Positions 17,447 through 26,687 of a stretch of DNA of 64,000 nucleotides are shown here, in pieces. The translations under genes and the position numbers were made by a program. The number at the start of each line of letters is the position of its first letter. Position 1 is the stretch's first letter. Where the stretch lies: assembly GCA_002401955.1 (NCBI GenBank), contig NVUQ01000013.1:1-64000 (forward strand), written 5' to 3'. This stretch comes from Flavobacteriales bacterium. GTDB taxonomy: Bacteria > Bacteroidota > Bacteroidia > Flavobacteriales_E > Vicingaceae. The notes beneath the pieces were generated by a model, which did not search any database, was not told where the DNA came from, and saw nothing but the letters and a program-made list of their open reading frames with translations.

Positions 17447-19399
17447 ATGAAAACACTTAAATACATATTACTACTATTCATATCCTTAAACTGTCAATAT
17501 TCTTTTAGTCAACTTTATACTGAATACGCAAAAGGAGGAACAATTGATTCTTTAGTCCAAAGTTTGTTTGCATCACCAAGTGTTCAAATACTGAATGTAA
17601 CATTTACTGGAGATTATAATCCTTGGACAGATAATATTAAAGATATTGGGCGTTTTAACTCAACTAATTCATCTATTGGTCTTGATAGTGGAATAATTTT
17701 GACAGGAGGCTGGTTAGAGCCTCCTTTTGGTTTAGGTCAGCCCTCATTCAACAATCCTCAGTATTTAAAGACTACACCTGGAGATTCAATTTTAGATCAA
17801 ATTATTAGCCCATCGCAAACCATAGGTGCAACAGTATTAGAATTTGATTTTATCCCAAATGGAGATAGTATAAAGTTCAATTACGTATTTGCTTCTGATG
17901 AATACCCTGACCAAATTTGTTCACCTGATAAAGATGTTTTTGCTTTTCATATCTCAGGCCCAGGTATTAGTGGAATGCAGAATATAGCTTTAATTCCTAA
18001 CACTAATATATTCGTTGGAAACAATACTATAAATGATACTAATTACGTTCTAAATCCCATTATGTTGACTTGGGGTTTCTGTGAATCATTAGATTACCCA
18101 CAATACTATATAGATCATGGAGAGGATAGCTTATTAGTATTTGATGGAACAACAACTGTTTTAACCGCTAAATCAGTAACAGTTCCTTGCCAAACCTACC
18201 ATTTACGATTTGCTATTGCTAATGGCGATTTAGATATCGGTGAAAGTCCTGCTGTATTTTTAGAAGCAAACTCCTTTAATTCGGAGCCGTTAAAAATAGA
18301 ATCAAAAGTTAGTTATGGTGCTAATGATACTATCCTATATGAAGGGTGTGGTTCTGCTCAAATTATTTTCAGAAGAACATATAACATTCAGCAACCTAAA
18401 ACTTATAATATCTCTTTAACTGGTACAGCTCAAAATGGTATAGATTACAATAATTTACCAAGCTCAATTACAATGCAAGCAGGGAATTCCTATGATACAC
18501 TTATTATTTATCCAACATCTGATTTAATTATGGATAATTTGGAAAACATTATTATTACAATTGGAGATACACTTTGTAACGGACAATATTATGAAACAGA
18601 TATTGAATTAGTTATTCATGAAAAACCAAACGTTGATATTCAAATAGTTCCTGATACAGGAGCTTTTTGCACTAATGTTTTATTCTCAGCTCAAGCTCAG
18701 GGAGGATTACCCCCTTTAAGTTATAATTGGAATAATGGATTAAGTAATACTCCCATTTTTAATTTTTATCCGAGTTTTCAAAATGCTTATATTAATAAAA
18801 CAATTACTCTTAATGTAATTGATGGTTGTGGGAACTCTGCTTATGACACTACCAATATTATTTTCTCTAAATATCCAGTCGCAGCTTATAATTACTTGCC
18901 TGGCTATCTAGATATAGATAACCCTACTGTTAATCTTCAAGATTTATCTACAATAGGAGTTGTTAGTTGGTTATGGAATTTTGATGATAATACCACAACA
19001 TCAACACTTCAAAACCCAATTTATAATTATCCTGATACTGGTAATTATAATGTTATGTTAACTGTATCAAATCAATTTGGATGTACCGATTCCGTTTCAC
19101 AAATAATTAGAATAAATGATACTCCTGATTTAATTTATCCCAATACATTCTCTCCGAATAATGATGGATTAAATGATTCATTTAAGCCTCTAAAAGCTGT
19201 TGGAATTGAAACAGGAACATTAAAAATATTTAATAAGTGGGGAGGTTTGATTTATGAAAGTAATGATTTTACAGAGGGGTGGAATGGAGACTATCACAAA
19301 AGAAAATCATCAGCAGGAACATACTACTGGATTTGTACATACTCTAATGTTTACGGTAAGGAATTTGTTATAAAAGGGTTTGTTACTTTATTTAGATAA
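17447..19399 (+). CDS. Choice-anchored L, T9SS type B secreted protein
   Basis: From MKTLKYILLLFISLNC there is a signal peptide; the frame is open 11 codons upstream but that part lies in the terminator hairpin. Residues ~35-280 match the choice-anchor L domain (GIILTGG, ATVLEFDFIP, FNYVFASDEYPD, DVFAFHISGPG, LRFAIANGD). A PKD-like Ig fold follows (VSWLWNFDDNTTTSTLQNP), and the C-terminus is a gliding-type CHU_C/T9SS type B sorting domain (PNTFSPNNDGLNDSF, IFNKWGGLIYES, WNGDYH, AGTYYWICTY). Type B cargo is typically cell-surface adhesin; function is inferred. Immediately downstream lies a second, orphan CHU_C fragment. Confidence 0.88.
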   Translation: MKTLKYILLLFISLNCQYSFSQLYTEYAKGGTIDSLVQSLFASPSVQILNVTFTGDYNPWTDNIKDIGRFNSTNSSIGLDSGIILTGGWLEPPFGLGQPSFNNPQYLKTTPGDSILDQIISPSQTIGATVLEFDFIPNGDSIKFNYVFASDEYPDQICSPDKDVFAFHISGPGISGMQNIALIPNTNIFVGNNTINDTNYVLNPIMLTWGFCESLDYPQYYIDHGEDSLLVFDGTTTVLTAKSVTVPCQTYHLRFAIANGDLDIGESPAVFLEANSFNSEPLKIESKVSYGANDTILYEGCGSAQIIFRRTYNIQQPKTYNISLTGTAQNGIDYNNLPSSITMQAGNSYDTLIIYPTSDLIMDNLENIIITIGDTLCNGQYYETDIELVIHEKPNVDIQIVPDTGAFCTNVLFSAQAQGGLPPLSYNWNNGLSNTPIFNFYPSFQNAYINKTITLNVIDGCGNSAYDTTNIIFSKYPVAAYNYLPGYLDIDNPTVNLQDLSTIGVVSWLWNFDDNTTTSTLQNPIYNYPDTGNYNVMLTVSNQFGCTDSVSQIIRINDTPDLIYPNTFSPNNDGLNDSFKPLKAVGIETGTLKIFNKWGGLIYESNDFTEGWNGDYHKRKSSAGTYYWICTYSNVYGKEFVIKGFVTLFR

Positions 19400-19472
19400 T
19401 TAATATTAAAAGATAAACAAGAAAGTAATTATTCATTCTTAATTAAGCCAAAAGTTGCATTTGTGACTTGAA

Positions 19473-19676
19473 TTGAGTCGTTGGGGAGAGCAAATTTTTG
19501 AATCTAAAGATAATTCATGGGACGGAAAAGAGGTAGAAGCAGGAACTTATACTTATAAAATTAAAGTGAAATTTAAGAATAGTAAAAGAGATAAATATGG
19601 GTGGCTCACGCTTCTGTTCCAAACACATGCCATACCGCTCTTGGCTTTGGCTCAAGCCAAAGTAATGGCATAAGTT
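19473..19676 (+). pseudogene. Orphan T9SS type B (CHU_C) sorting-domain fragment
   Basis: The frame reads SRWGEQIFESKDNSWDGKEV, EAGTYTYKIKVKFKN and KYGWLTLLFQ, the central and final strands of a gliding-type sorting domain, with nothing upstream and an unrelated tail (HAIPLLALAQAKVMA) downstream. The sequence differs from the intact domain of the preceding gene, so it comes from another type B gene that has been deleted. Confidence 0.75.
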
Positions 19677-20149
19677 TTCCACCCTAACAACACACTGAAA
19701 TGAAGACACTAAACACAACAATCTATATATAATATGCCTTGTTGCGAACATTTTAACTTTGTGAAACTTGCGGTAGTTATGCCATAATTTTTGCTAGTGC
19801 TTTTTAAAAACAAATTAGCAAGCTGCTCCCGATAGTTATCGGGACTCGCTTTTTAGCTTGACAAGGTTTTCGCTACTAAGTTGGTGCGGTAACGGGGGAT
19901 TCCTCACAAAAATTATTACTTTTAAGCATTGAACCTACTAAAGCACATACATATAGTAGCGTTGTGTTTCATTCGATGAATCCGCCCACATTTTAGCACT
20001 TCCCGAAGAAAAATCGGCAAGAGCTAAAATTTCTCCAACACACCTTAGCAGAAAATGGAGTTGAATCCCTACATTTGAAAGAGTAAAAAACAAAACCATA
20101 AATGACTCTTCTTCCAACATCGATACTTAACAAGTATATTAAACTGTAA
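19677..20149. other. Intergenic stretch with small palindromes
   Basis: No gene recognised. It contains the palindrome CCCGATAGTTATCGGGA near 19828, common in Bacteroidota spacers, and GGCTTTGGCTCAAGCC just before the start. Short open frames here look non-coding. Confidence 0.5.
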
Positions 20150-20251
20150 GACCAAGAAGTCATTGATAAAACAGATATGGAAATAGACCAAATGATTTAT
20201 GCCTTCTATGGTTTAAGTGAGGATGAAATTAAAATTATGGAGGGAGAATGA
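20150..20251 (+). pseudogene. C-terminal stub of an Eco57I/type IIG-like restriction-methylase
   Basis: Directly after an in-frame TAA, 33 codons read KTDMEIDQMIYAFYGLSED, EIKIMEGE then TGA. The form (I/L)DxMVYELYGLTEEEIKIVEG is the usual last helix of Eco57I-type restriction-modification and related target-recognition proteins. The stop overlaps the ATG of the DUF2971 gene as ATGA, so the two were once translationally coupled. The enzyme body is gone from this locus. Confidence 0.6.
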
Positions 20252-21162
20252 GTGATAGAACAAAAATATTAAACCTTATTAAATTGCATTTTCCCGAATT
20301 TGACACCCCTTCTTATAATATTGATTTTGATGTAAAAGATAGATTAATCAAAGTTGAAAAACGAGAATTAGGTCAACTTTTACTCAAAACATTATTCTCA
20401 GATTTCATAAATGAGGAATATTTTAGCCAACCTAACTCTAGCTTTTTATATCATTATTTACCTGCTAAATATGTTAATAATATATTATCAGAGAATAAAA
20501 TTAGATTATACAATTTAGCCAAGTATGTTAAAAACAAAAATGACTCAAAAGAATATTCTTACCTTATTGATAGAATTGGTTTAATTATCCCTAATGCTGA
20601 AAAATATTTAAACTCAGTAATCAACGATGTTTTTATCCTTAGCTGCACAACTGAAGAAAACTCTGATAATCATTGGAATTATTACGGGAAAGAAGAAGGT
20701 GCTTGTATCCAATTTAAAGTTAGCATAAAAGAAAGTAATCATACTATTTCCGTGAAAAATGTAGTTTATGAGTCTGAATTAACAAAACTATTCTGTTTAC
20801 AACAATGCATCAAAGAAGAATTTGATTATTCATTAGATATATCGAAAGTTGCTTTAAATTCTCAATATGTAAAACGTAGTTATTACAAATGGGAAAAAGA
20901 GGTTAGAATTTGTTTTGATAATAACGCTCATCAAATAGGGAAAAAGTTAAAGTCATTCTTAACAAATGGAGAAGTTACTACATCTGAAGATGATAAATAC
21001 TTTAAAATAAAAGAGCCTGAAATACACGATAAATATATTGAAGTGTCAATAAATAATGATTATTTTGATCTAACTATTGAATCCGTTCAACTAAGTTCTA
21101 ATAAAACATCATTAGAAATAGAAAAATTTTGTACCGAAAATGAAGTTAAATTTATAAAATAA
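20248..21162 (+). CDS. DUF2971-like protein
   Basis: 304 aa, no signal peptide or membrane helix. The middle shows FLYHYLPAKYVNNILSENKI, then VFILSCTTEENSDNHWNYYG and EGACIQFKV, which follow the DUF2971 pattern (a short 'stay on the list' opening, then S-C-[FT]-x-x-x-x-x-x-x-x-W-x-x-Y-x-x-x-x-G-x-C-[IL]-x-F). The biochemical role of DUF2971 is not established; it occurs often in defence and mobile regions. Its ATG overlaps the stop of a restriction-enzyme stub, and it is followed two bases later by the AlbA_2 gene, supporting an old defence operon. Confidence 0.65.
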   Translation: MSDRTKILNLIKLHFPEFDTPSYNIDFDVKDRLIKVEKRELGQLLLKTLFSDFINEEYFSQPNSSFLYHYLPAKYVNNILSENKIRLYNLAKYVKNKNDSKEYSYLIDRIGLIIPNAEKYLNSVINDVFILSCTTEENSDNHWNYYGKEEGACIQFKVSIKESNHTISVKNVVYESELTKLFCLQQCIKEEFDYSLDISKVALNSQYVKRSYYKWEKEVRICFDNNAHQIGKKLKSFLTNGEVTTSEDDKYFKIKEPEIHDKYIEVSINNDYFDLTIESVQLSSNKTSLEIEKFCTENEVKFIK

Positions 21163-21163
21163 T

Positions 21164-22492
21164 ATGCCCGAAAGTCAAAACATAGAATGGAAAGAAAGTT
21201 GGCGAGACGAGTACCTGAAATGGATATGCGGTTTTGCCAATGCCAAAGGAGGTAAAATATACATTGGCAAGGCTGATAACGGCAATGTGGTTGGTGTGCC
21301 CAAGTTTGAGAAGTTAATGGAAGATATTCCTAACAAAATAACTAATCATTTGGGCATAGTAGCCAACGTAAATTTATTAAAAGAATCTAGCAAACACTAC
21401 ATAGAAATTGAGGTTCCATCTTATGATGTACCTATTTCGTATCACGGTAAGTATCATTTTAGAAGTGGAAGTACCAAACAAGAATTAACTGGAAATGCTT
21501 TAAATGAGTTTCTGTTACGTAAAACTGGTAAAACTTGGGATGATGTAATAGAACCCAATGCTACTTTAGAAGATATTGACGAAAAAGCCATTAAAGCATT
21601 TAAAAGAGGTGCTATAAAAAGTAATCGTTTACCACAAGTGGAAGACGAGAATGACTTGTTGCAAATTTTCAAAAATTTACGTTTAACAGATGGCGATAAA
21701 CTAAAGCGTTCTGCAGTTTTGTTGTTTGGTAAAGATCCTCGAAATTTCTACATCAACGCTTTTGTTAAAATCGGAAAATTTGGCAAAACAGACGATGAAT
21801 TATTGTCGCAAGAAGTTATTGAAGGAAATGCTTTTGAATTAGCGAATCAAACTTTAGAGATTTTAGACAAAAAGTATTTTACCAAATCTATTTCATACGA
21901 TGGTTTGCAGCGAATAGAAACTACAGAATATCCTTACGAAGCCATTAGAGAGGTTTTGCTAAACGCAATAGTTCATCGTCAATATTTGGGTGCTCCAATA
22001 CAAATTAGCATTTATGACGATAAGCTAATGATTTGGAATTATGGCACTTTACCCGAAGACTTAACGCTAGAGGATTTAAAGAAAAAACATACTTCTCATC
22101 CTCGCAATCCATTTTTAGCAGATGTTTTCTTTAAAGGCGGACTAATTGAATCTTGGGGCAGAGGAACGTTAAAAATTATTTCGGAATGTAAATCTGCTGG
22201 ACTTCCACAGCCAGAAACTAAAGTAATGAGTGGCGGAATAGCGGTTACTATTTTTAAGGATATTTACAACGAAAAACATTTACAGCAATTTGACCTAAAC
22301 GAAAGACAGCTGAAAGCTGTAATGTATGTTAAAGGAAATGGAGAAATAACCAATAAAATATATCAAGAACTTTGTGCTGTTTCTAAAGCAACTGCCACAA
22401 GAGATTTGACCGAGTTAATTGACAAACATAAATTACTAGAAAGGACTGGAGAGGTTGGTGCAGGAACAGTTTATAAAATAATTGGCTCATAA
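21164..22492 (+). CDS. AlbA_2 domain ATP-binding protein (Schlafen-like regulator family)
   Basis: 442 aa. The N-terminus (NIEWKESWRDEYLKWICGFAN, AKGGKIYIGKADNGNVVG) is an AlbA_2/Schlafen-type putative nucleic-acid-binding domain. Residues ~255-345 form a GHKL-like ATPase part (REVLLNAIVHRQYLGAPI, DDKLMIWNYGTLPEDL, GGLIESWGRGTLKI), and the C-terminus is a winged helix (NERQLKAVMYVKGNGEITNK). Such proteins are called transcriptional regulators or helicases in databases, without much direct evidence, and commonly lie in defence islands. It forms an apparent operon with DUF2971 (one base between). The stop lies inside a small 11-12 bp tandem repeat. Confidence 0.8.
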   Translation: MPESQNIEWKESWRDEYLKWICGFANAKGGKIYIGKADNGNVVGVPKFEKLMEDIPNKITNHLGIVANVNLLKESSKHYIEIEVPSYDVPISYHGKYHFRSGSTKQELTGNALNEFLLRKTGKTWDDVIEPNATLEDIDEKAIKAFKRGAIKSNRLPQVEDENDLLQIFKNLRLTDGDKLKRSAVLLFGKDPRNFYINAFVKIGKFGKTDDELLSQEVIEGNAFELANQTLEILDKKYFTKSISYDGLQRIETTEYPYEAIREVLLNAIVHRQYLGAPIQISIYDDKLMIWNYGTLPEDLTLEDLKKKHTSHPRNPFLADVFFKGGLIESWGRGTLKIISECKSAGLPQPETKVMSGGIAVTIFKDIYNEKHLQQFDLNERQLKAVMYVKGNGEITNKIYQELCAVSKATATRDLTELIDKHKLLERTGEVGAGTVYKIIGS

Positions 22493-22531
22493 TTGGCTCA
22501 AAAGACTAATAATTGGCTCATAATGGACTCA
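22479..22531 (+). repeat. Short tandem repeat ATAATTGGCTCA over the AlbA_2 stop
   Basis: Three copies of TAATTGGCTCA and one variant (TAATGGACTCA) cross the stop codon. Gain or loss of units would change the C-terminal IIGS tail. The rest of the gap to 22721 shows nothing. Confidence 0.7.
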
Positions 22532-22721
22532 CAAAAAATAATTATAACACAGTCATACACATTGGTAAGTCGCACGAACACCAACCGCACCAACCAAAAC
22601 TTACCAATAAGTATCTCTGACAGGATAAAAAAACGACAATCAACAAGATTAGAAACCAATTTAGTGTAACGTCTAATCTTTAACTTGTGTAAACCATGTA
22701 TCTTAACGTACATAAAATGAT

Positions 22722-23645
22722 ATGAGAAAAATATTCCTGACACTGATTTGTTTCGCTTCAATAGGAAGCTCGTTTGCTTGTATAAATGAGTACAGAACTC
22801 TTTTAACAGGTGAGGTTGTTTACACTGACCCATCAAGTGGAAAAGTGTGGAATAAAGAAATAGATAGCCTTGAACTTAGAAATAAATCAGTTGAATTATT
22901 GGCTGCTTACAAAAGGTCTGATTCACTAGAATATTATTCTGATTATGCTGCTGCATTAACATACCTAGGTGAATACCAAAATGCTAAAAAGATTTACGAA
23001 CAAATTGAAAGGCTATCACCAAACCTATACACTACAGCTTCTAATCTTGGAACGATATACGAACTAATTGGAAAACCAGATTCAGCTCTAATTTGGATAA
23101 AAAAATCAATAGAACTTAATCCAGAATCACATAATGGATCGGAATGGATTCATATTAAGATTTTGGAATACAAACTTTCTGAATCTGCGGACTTACAAAC
23201 CTCAATTCTTGGGTTAGACTTTGGAACTGATGTAAAGCCTTCAAATCCAAAGAATTATGATTTAGAAGAATTAAAAGAACATATTTGACATCAATTGAGG
23301 GAGCGAACAACTTTCGTTAAACCTAAAAATTCCATTGTCGGAAATATCTATTTCGATCTAGGAAATGTACTCGCTCAAACGAGAGATGTTCAAGCTGCTT
23401 TGGAAAGTTATGAAGCTGCGAAAGAATTCGGATTTAAAACTGAATTAATGGATTCGAGAATAGCTGAATTCGAATCTTTAGCGAAAAAAGCAGAACGACA
23501 GGGGAAATTCATAGACTTCATAAAGGATAATTTTAAAGAAGTCTTTTGGACAACTCTCGCTGGATTAGTCCTTTTTATCTTCCTTATAATTTGGTGGATT
23601 AGAAAACGAAAAAAACGAAAGGGTAACACTGTATATAGCAAATAG
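22722..23645 (+). pseudogene. TPR membrane protein interrupted by an in-frame TGA
   Basis: One reading frame carries both halves. The first (188 aa) has a signal peptide (MRKIFLTLICFASIGSSFAC), a run of helical TPR-like repeats (YLGEYQNAKKIYEQIERLSP, ASNLGTIYELIGKPDSALIW) and ends EELKEHI-TGA at 23286-23288. The frame continues unbroken: HQLRERTTFVKPKNSIVGN, YFDLGNVLAQTRDVQAALES, a coiled part, then one membrane helix (TLAGLVLFIFLIIWWI) and a basic tail. The natural product is one protein of ~307 aa; a single base change (to TGA) breaks it. The second half has no ATG start. Either a recent pseudogene, a sequencing error, or readthrough. Confidence 0.8.
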
Positions 23646-23779
23646 GTACTGTCTTGCTAAACTGAAACTTTTATGATTTTTTGAAACTCCGCCAAATTAA
23701 AAATTTAGCTTTATCATTTTAAACTAAAGTTTAAAACAACAAAAAACACAGATTGGGCGTTAGCACAAATAAACTATAA

Positions 23780-24682
23780 ATGATACAAGTTCAAAATCTT
23801 GATTTTTCATACCAAAAAGGAGAAAAAATAATTGATAATTTATCGTTTGATGTTCCTGAAAATTCAATATTTGGTTTTTTAGGTGCTAATGGTTCGGGAA
23901 AAACAACTGCCATCCGATTGTTACTAAACCTTTATAAACCAAGTGCTGGTGAAGTTATTATTCAGAATAAAAAAATCTCTTTAAACGCTAAAGAATTATA
24001 TAAAAATATAGGCACACTAATTGAAGACCCTACTTTTTATGGCCATCTTTCGGCAAAAGAAAATCTAAAATTATTAGCAACTTTCTATGAAGTTGATAAT
24101 TATAGGATAGAAGAAGTTCTTGATTTAGTTGGATTATTACACGCTAAAGATAAAAAAGCGAACAATTATTCACTTGGCATGAAACAAAGATTAGGAATTG
24201 CTTCAAGTATTTTACATGACCCTGAAATATTGATTTTAGATGAACCCCTCAATGGTTTAGATCCTAAAGGAATCGCTGAGATTCGCAACCTGTTTTTCAA
24301 GTTTCAAAAAGAAGATAAAAAAACAATATTCATATCAAGCCATCTGCTAAATGAAATAGAAAATACTTGCAGCGATGTTTGTATTATTGATCATGGTAAA
24401 AAATTATTTACAGGTAAAATAGAACAACTAAAATCTCAACTTTCTAAAGGTGATTCATATAAAATAAAATGTAATGATCCAAAACGAGCAGAAGCCGTTC
24501 TAAAAACACAATTAGGACTAAGTAATTTATCTGTAAATAGCTCAACATTAACAATAAATATTGATAATAAAGAAATCATTCCTTCCTGTATTAAAGCTTT
24601 AGTTAATGATGATATTCAACTTTTCGAAATATCAAAAAACGAAACCAATCTTGAAGCCTTGTACTTAACTCTTACTAAATAA
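23780..24682 (+). CDS. ABC transporter ATP-binding protein
   Basis: 300 aa with Walker A GANGSGKTTA, Q-loop region IEDPTFYGHLS, signature YSLGMKQRLGIA, Walker B ILILDEPLNGLDP and the switch His in FISSHLL. The C-terminal extra domain (~residues 215-300) is of the kind found in exporter ATPases of the bacitracin/lantibiotic-immunity group. It shares one base with the permease gene (TAATG), so they form one export system. Substrate unknown; no peptide biosynthesis gene is adjacent. The first ~60 bases are repeated as a remnant after the permease. Confidence 0.93.
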   Translation: MIQVQNLDFSYQKGEKIIDNLSFDVPENSIFGFLGANGSGKTTAIRLLLNLYKPSAGEVIIQNKKISLNAKELYKNIGTLIEDPTFYGHLSAKENLKLLATFYEVDNYRIEEVLDLVGLLHAKDKKANNYSLGMKQRLGIASSILHDPEILILDEPLNGLDPKGIAEIRNLFFKFQKEDKKTIFISSHLLNEIENTCSDVCIIDHGKKLFTGKIEQLKSQLSKGDSYKIKCNDPKRAEAVLKTQLGLSNLSVNSSTLTINIDNKEIIPSCIKALVNDDIQLFEISKNETNLEALYLTLTK

Positions 24683-25470
24683 TGATTAATTCCATTTACA
24701 AAGGACTGATTGCCGAAACTCAAAAGGTAAAAGGCACGTTTACCTTTTGGTTTACAATACTTGGTTCACTTTTAATTCCTTTTATTTTCTTCTTAGTCTA
24801 TTTTTTTAGACATCAAAGTTTTATCCCTCCTGAAACTATTAACCCTTGGGACACCTTTATACAAAGCAACCTTAAAGCTATAGCATTCTTACTTTTTCCG
24901 CTTCATATTATCTTAACTATCGCAATAAATATTAATATTGAGCATAAAGAAAATAGCTGGAAAAAACTATTTGTATTACCCATTAAAAGAGAAAGTATTT
25001 ACATTAGTAAATTACTTTTTTTACTGTTTCAAGTTTTCATATCACTTATAATTTTCTCTCTTTCAATATTCACTTTTGGCGGTATATTAGGGTTTGTTCA
25101 CAAAGAATTAAATTTTTTAAACTATTATCCAGAGGTTTCTTCTTACAGTAAATTAATCGTTCGTCTCTTTATTTCCATCCTTGGAATTTTCTCTATTCAG
25201 TATTTTTTAAGTTTGTTTTTTAAAAATATCATTATACCAATTTCTTTAGGAGTTTTTCTAACAATTGTTGCTACTATTATTGTTCAGGATTGGGAACATT
25301 CAATTTACTTTCCTTATGCATTTCCTATGTGTTTTTTCTTAAACTCAAATCAATTGGCAACAATCGATACTTTTTATGGTTTAACGATATCTGAAATCAC
25401 AAGTTTTGTAACGTTTATTACTGTGAATATTTTGGGAGTAATTATGTTTAATTCTAAAAAAATTAAATAG
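24682..25470 (+). CDS. ABC-2-type transporter permease
   Basis: 262 aa, six predicted membrane helices, starting MINSIYKGLIAETQKVKGTF, the common opening of exporter permeases of the antibiotic-immunity type (N-terminal amphipathic helix then helix 1 FWFTILGSLLIPFIFFLVYF). Includes IEHKENSWKKLFVLPIKR between helices 2 and 3, a conserved coupling segment. Works with the upstream ATPase. Substrate not inferable. Confidence 0.88.
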   Translation: MINSIYKGLIAETQKVKGTFTFWFTILGSLLIPFIFFLVYFFRHQSFIPPETINPWDTFIQSNLKAIAFLLFPLHIILTIAININIEHKENSWKKLFVLPIKRESIYISKLLFLLFQVFISLIIFSLSIFTFGGILGFVHKELNFLNYYPEVSSYSKLIVRLFISILGIFSIQYFLSLFFKNIIIPISLGVFLTIVATIIVQDWEHSIYFPYAFPMCFFLNSNQLATIDTFYGLTISEITSFVTFITVNILGVIMFNSKKIK

Positions 25471-25495
25471 CGATTTGCCAACAAAACTATACGTA

Positions 25496-25579
25496 ATAAG
25501 AGTACAAAATCTTGATTTTTCATGCCAAAAAGGACAAAAAATAATATTGAATTTATCTATAAAAATGTTGCTAAAATAA
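25496..25579 (+). pseudogene. 5' remnant of a second ABC ATPase gene
   Basis: The frame reads RVQNLDFSCQKGQKIILNLS, against QVQNLDFSYQKGEKIIDNLS at the start of the intact ATPase gene at 23780, and the DNA shares CAAAATCTTGATTTTTCAT. It ends after 27 codons, before Walker A. A second transporter cassette once followed the first and was lost. Confidence 0.75.
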
Positions 25580-25623
25580 TAGATTAAAGCAGTACTTTTC
25601 GAATCCTTTAAGGAGCGTGAACA

Positions 25624-26502
25624 ATGAGCAAAATATCAAAAATAGCAGTCGAAAATAAGACAATCTCAATTCTAAAACAGAATGAAGAAGATTACATCTC
25701 CTTGACCGACATGGTGCGAGATAAAAATGGTACTGACCACATCCGAAACTGGATGAGAAATAGAAATACCGTTGAATTTATTGGGCTTTGGGAAACTTTG
25801 CACAACCCAAATTTTAAAGGTGTCGAATTCGACACCTTTAGAAAACAAGCAGGACTTAACAATTTCAATTTAACACCTAAAAAATGGATTGAGGCAACTA
25901 ATGCCGTTGGAATTATTTCAAAATCGGGTAGATACGGAGGGACTTATGCTCATAAGGATTTAGCATTTGAATTTGGTGCTTGGATTAGCCCAATGTTTAA
26001 ATTACTTTTAATAAAAGAATTTCAACGATTAAAAGAAATTGAATCCAATCAATATAATCTTGAATGGAATGTTAAACGAATTTTGAGTAAAACAAATTAT
26101 CACATTCAAACAGATGCTATCAAAGAACACATAATTCCGCAGAAGAATTATTCAAAGGATAAAGAATGGTTAATTTATGCAGAAGAAGCTGACTTACTAA
26201 ATGTCGCAATGTATAATTGTACAGCAAAAGATTGGCGTGACGTAAATAAAGAACACTCAAAAAAAGGAATGAATATTAGAGATTTTTCGAGCATCAACGA
26301 ATTGGTTGTTTTATCAAATCTTGAAAATCTTAATGCAGTAATGATTACCGAAAATATTGACAAATCTGGACGATTTAAACAACTAACTAAAGTCGCTCAA
26401 TCTCAACTAAATACTTTAGACGGTAAAGATTTTATAAAATCATTGAAAAATCTTAATAACACAACATATTTAGACGAAAAAAATAAGCAAGAAAAAGAAT
26501 AA
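25624..26502 (+). CDS. KilA-N domain protein
   Basis: 292 aa. The N-terminal ~130 residues have the KilA-N DNA-binding pattern: YISLTDMVRDKNGTDHIRNW, WIEATNAVGIISKSGRYGGT, YAHKDLAFEFGAWISPMFKL. The C-terminal half, with a possible HIIPQKNYSKDKEWLIYAEE helical domain, is common to this Bacteroidota subgroup. KilA-N proteins are typical of phages and mobile elements, usually as regulators or antirepressors. No other phage genes surround it. An AGGAG lies shortly before the ATG, stronger than usual here. Confidence 0.88.
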   Translation: MSKISKIAVENKTISILKQNEEDYISLTDMVRDKNGTDHIRNWMRNRNTVEFIGLWETLHNPNFKGVEFDTFRKQAGLNNFNLTPKKWIEATNAVGIISKSGRYGGTYAHKDLAFEFGAWISPMFKLLLIKEFQRLKEIESNQYNLEWNVKRILSKTNYHIQTDAIKEHIIPQKNYSKDKEWLIYAEEADLLNVAMYNCTAKDWRDVNKEHSKKGMNIRDFSSINELVVLSNLENLNAVMITENIDKSGRFKQLTKVAQSQLNTLDGKDFIKSLKNLNNTTYLDEKNKQEKE

Positions 26503-26687
26503 AAAAATGCCCTAATCGAGTAGACGGCTCCGTCCATAATTGAGCGGAGTGGGCCAATACTTTAATTTGGTATTTAAAGTGAATAAATTAAAAACAAAAT
26601 ATAAACTCTTGGCTACGTGCAATTTTGAAAACCACCCTTTTCAAATCCCGTGCTACGCACAGCCTATCGCTGTGATTCATAAACAAA

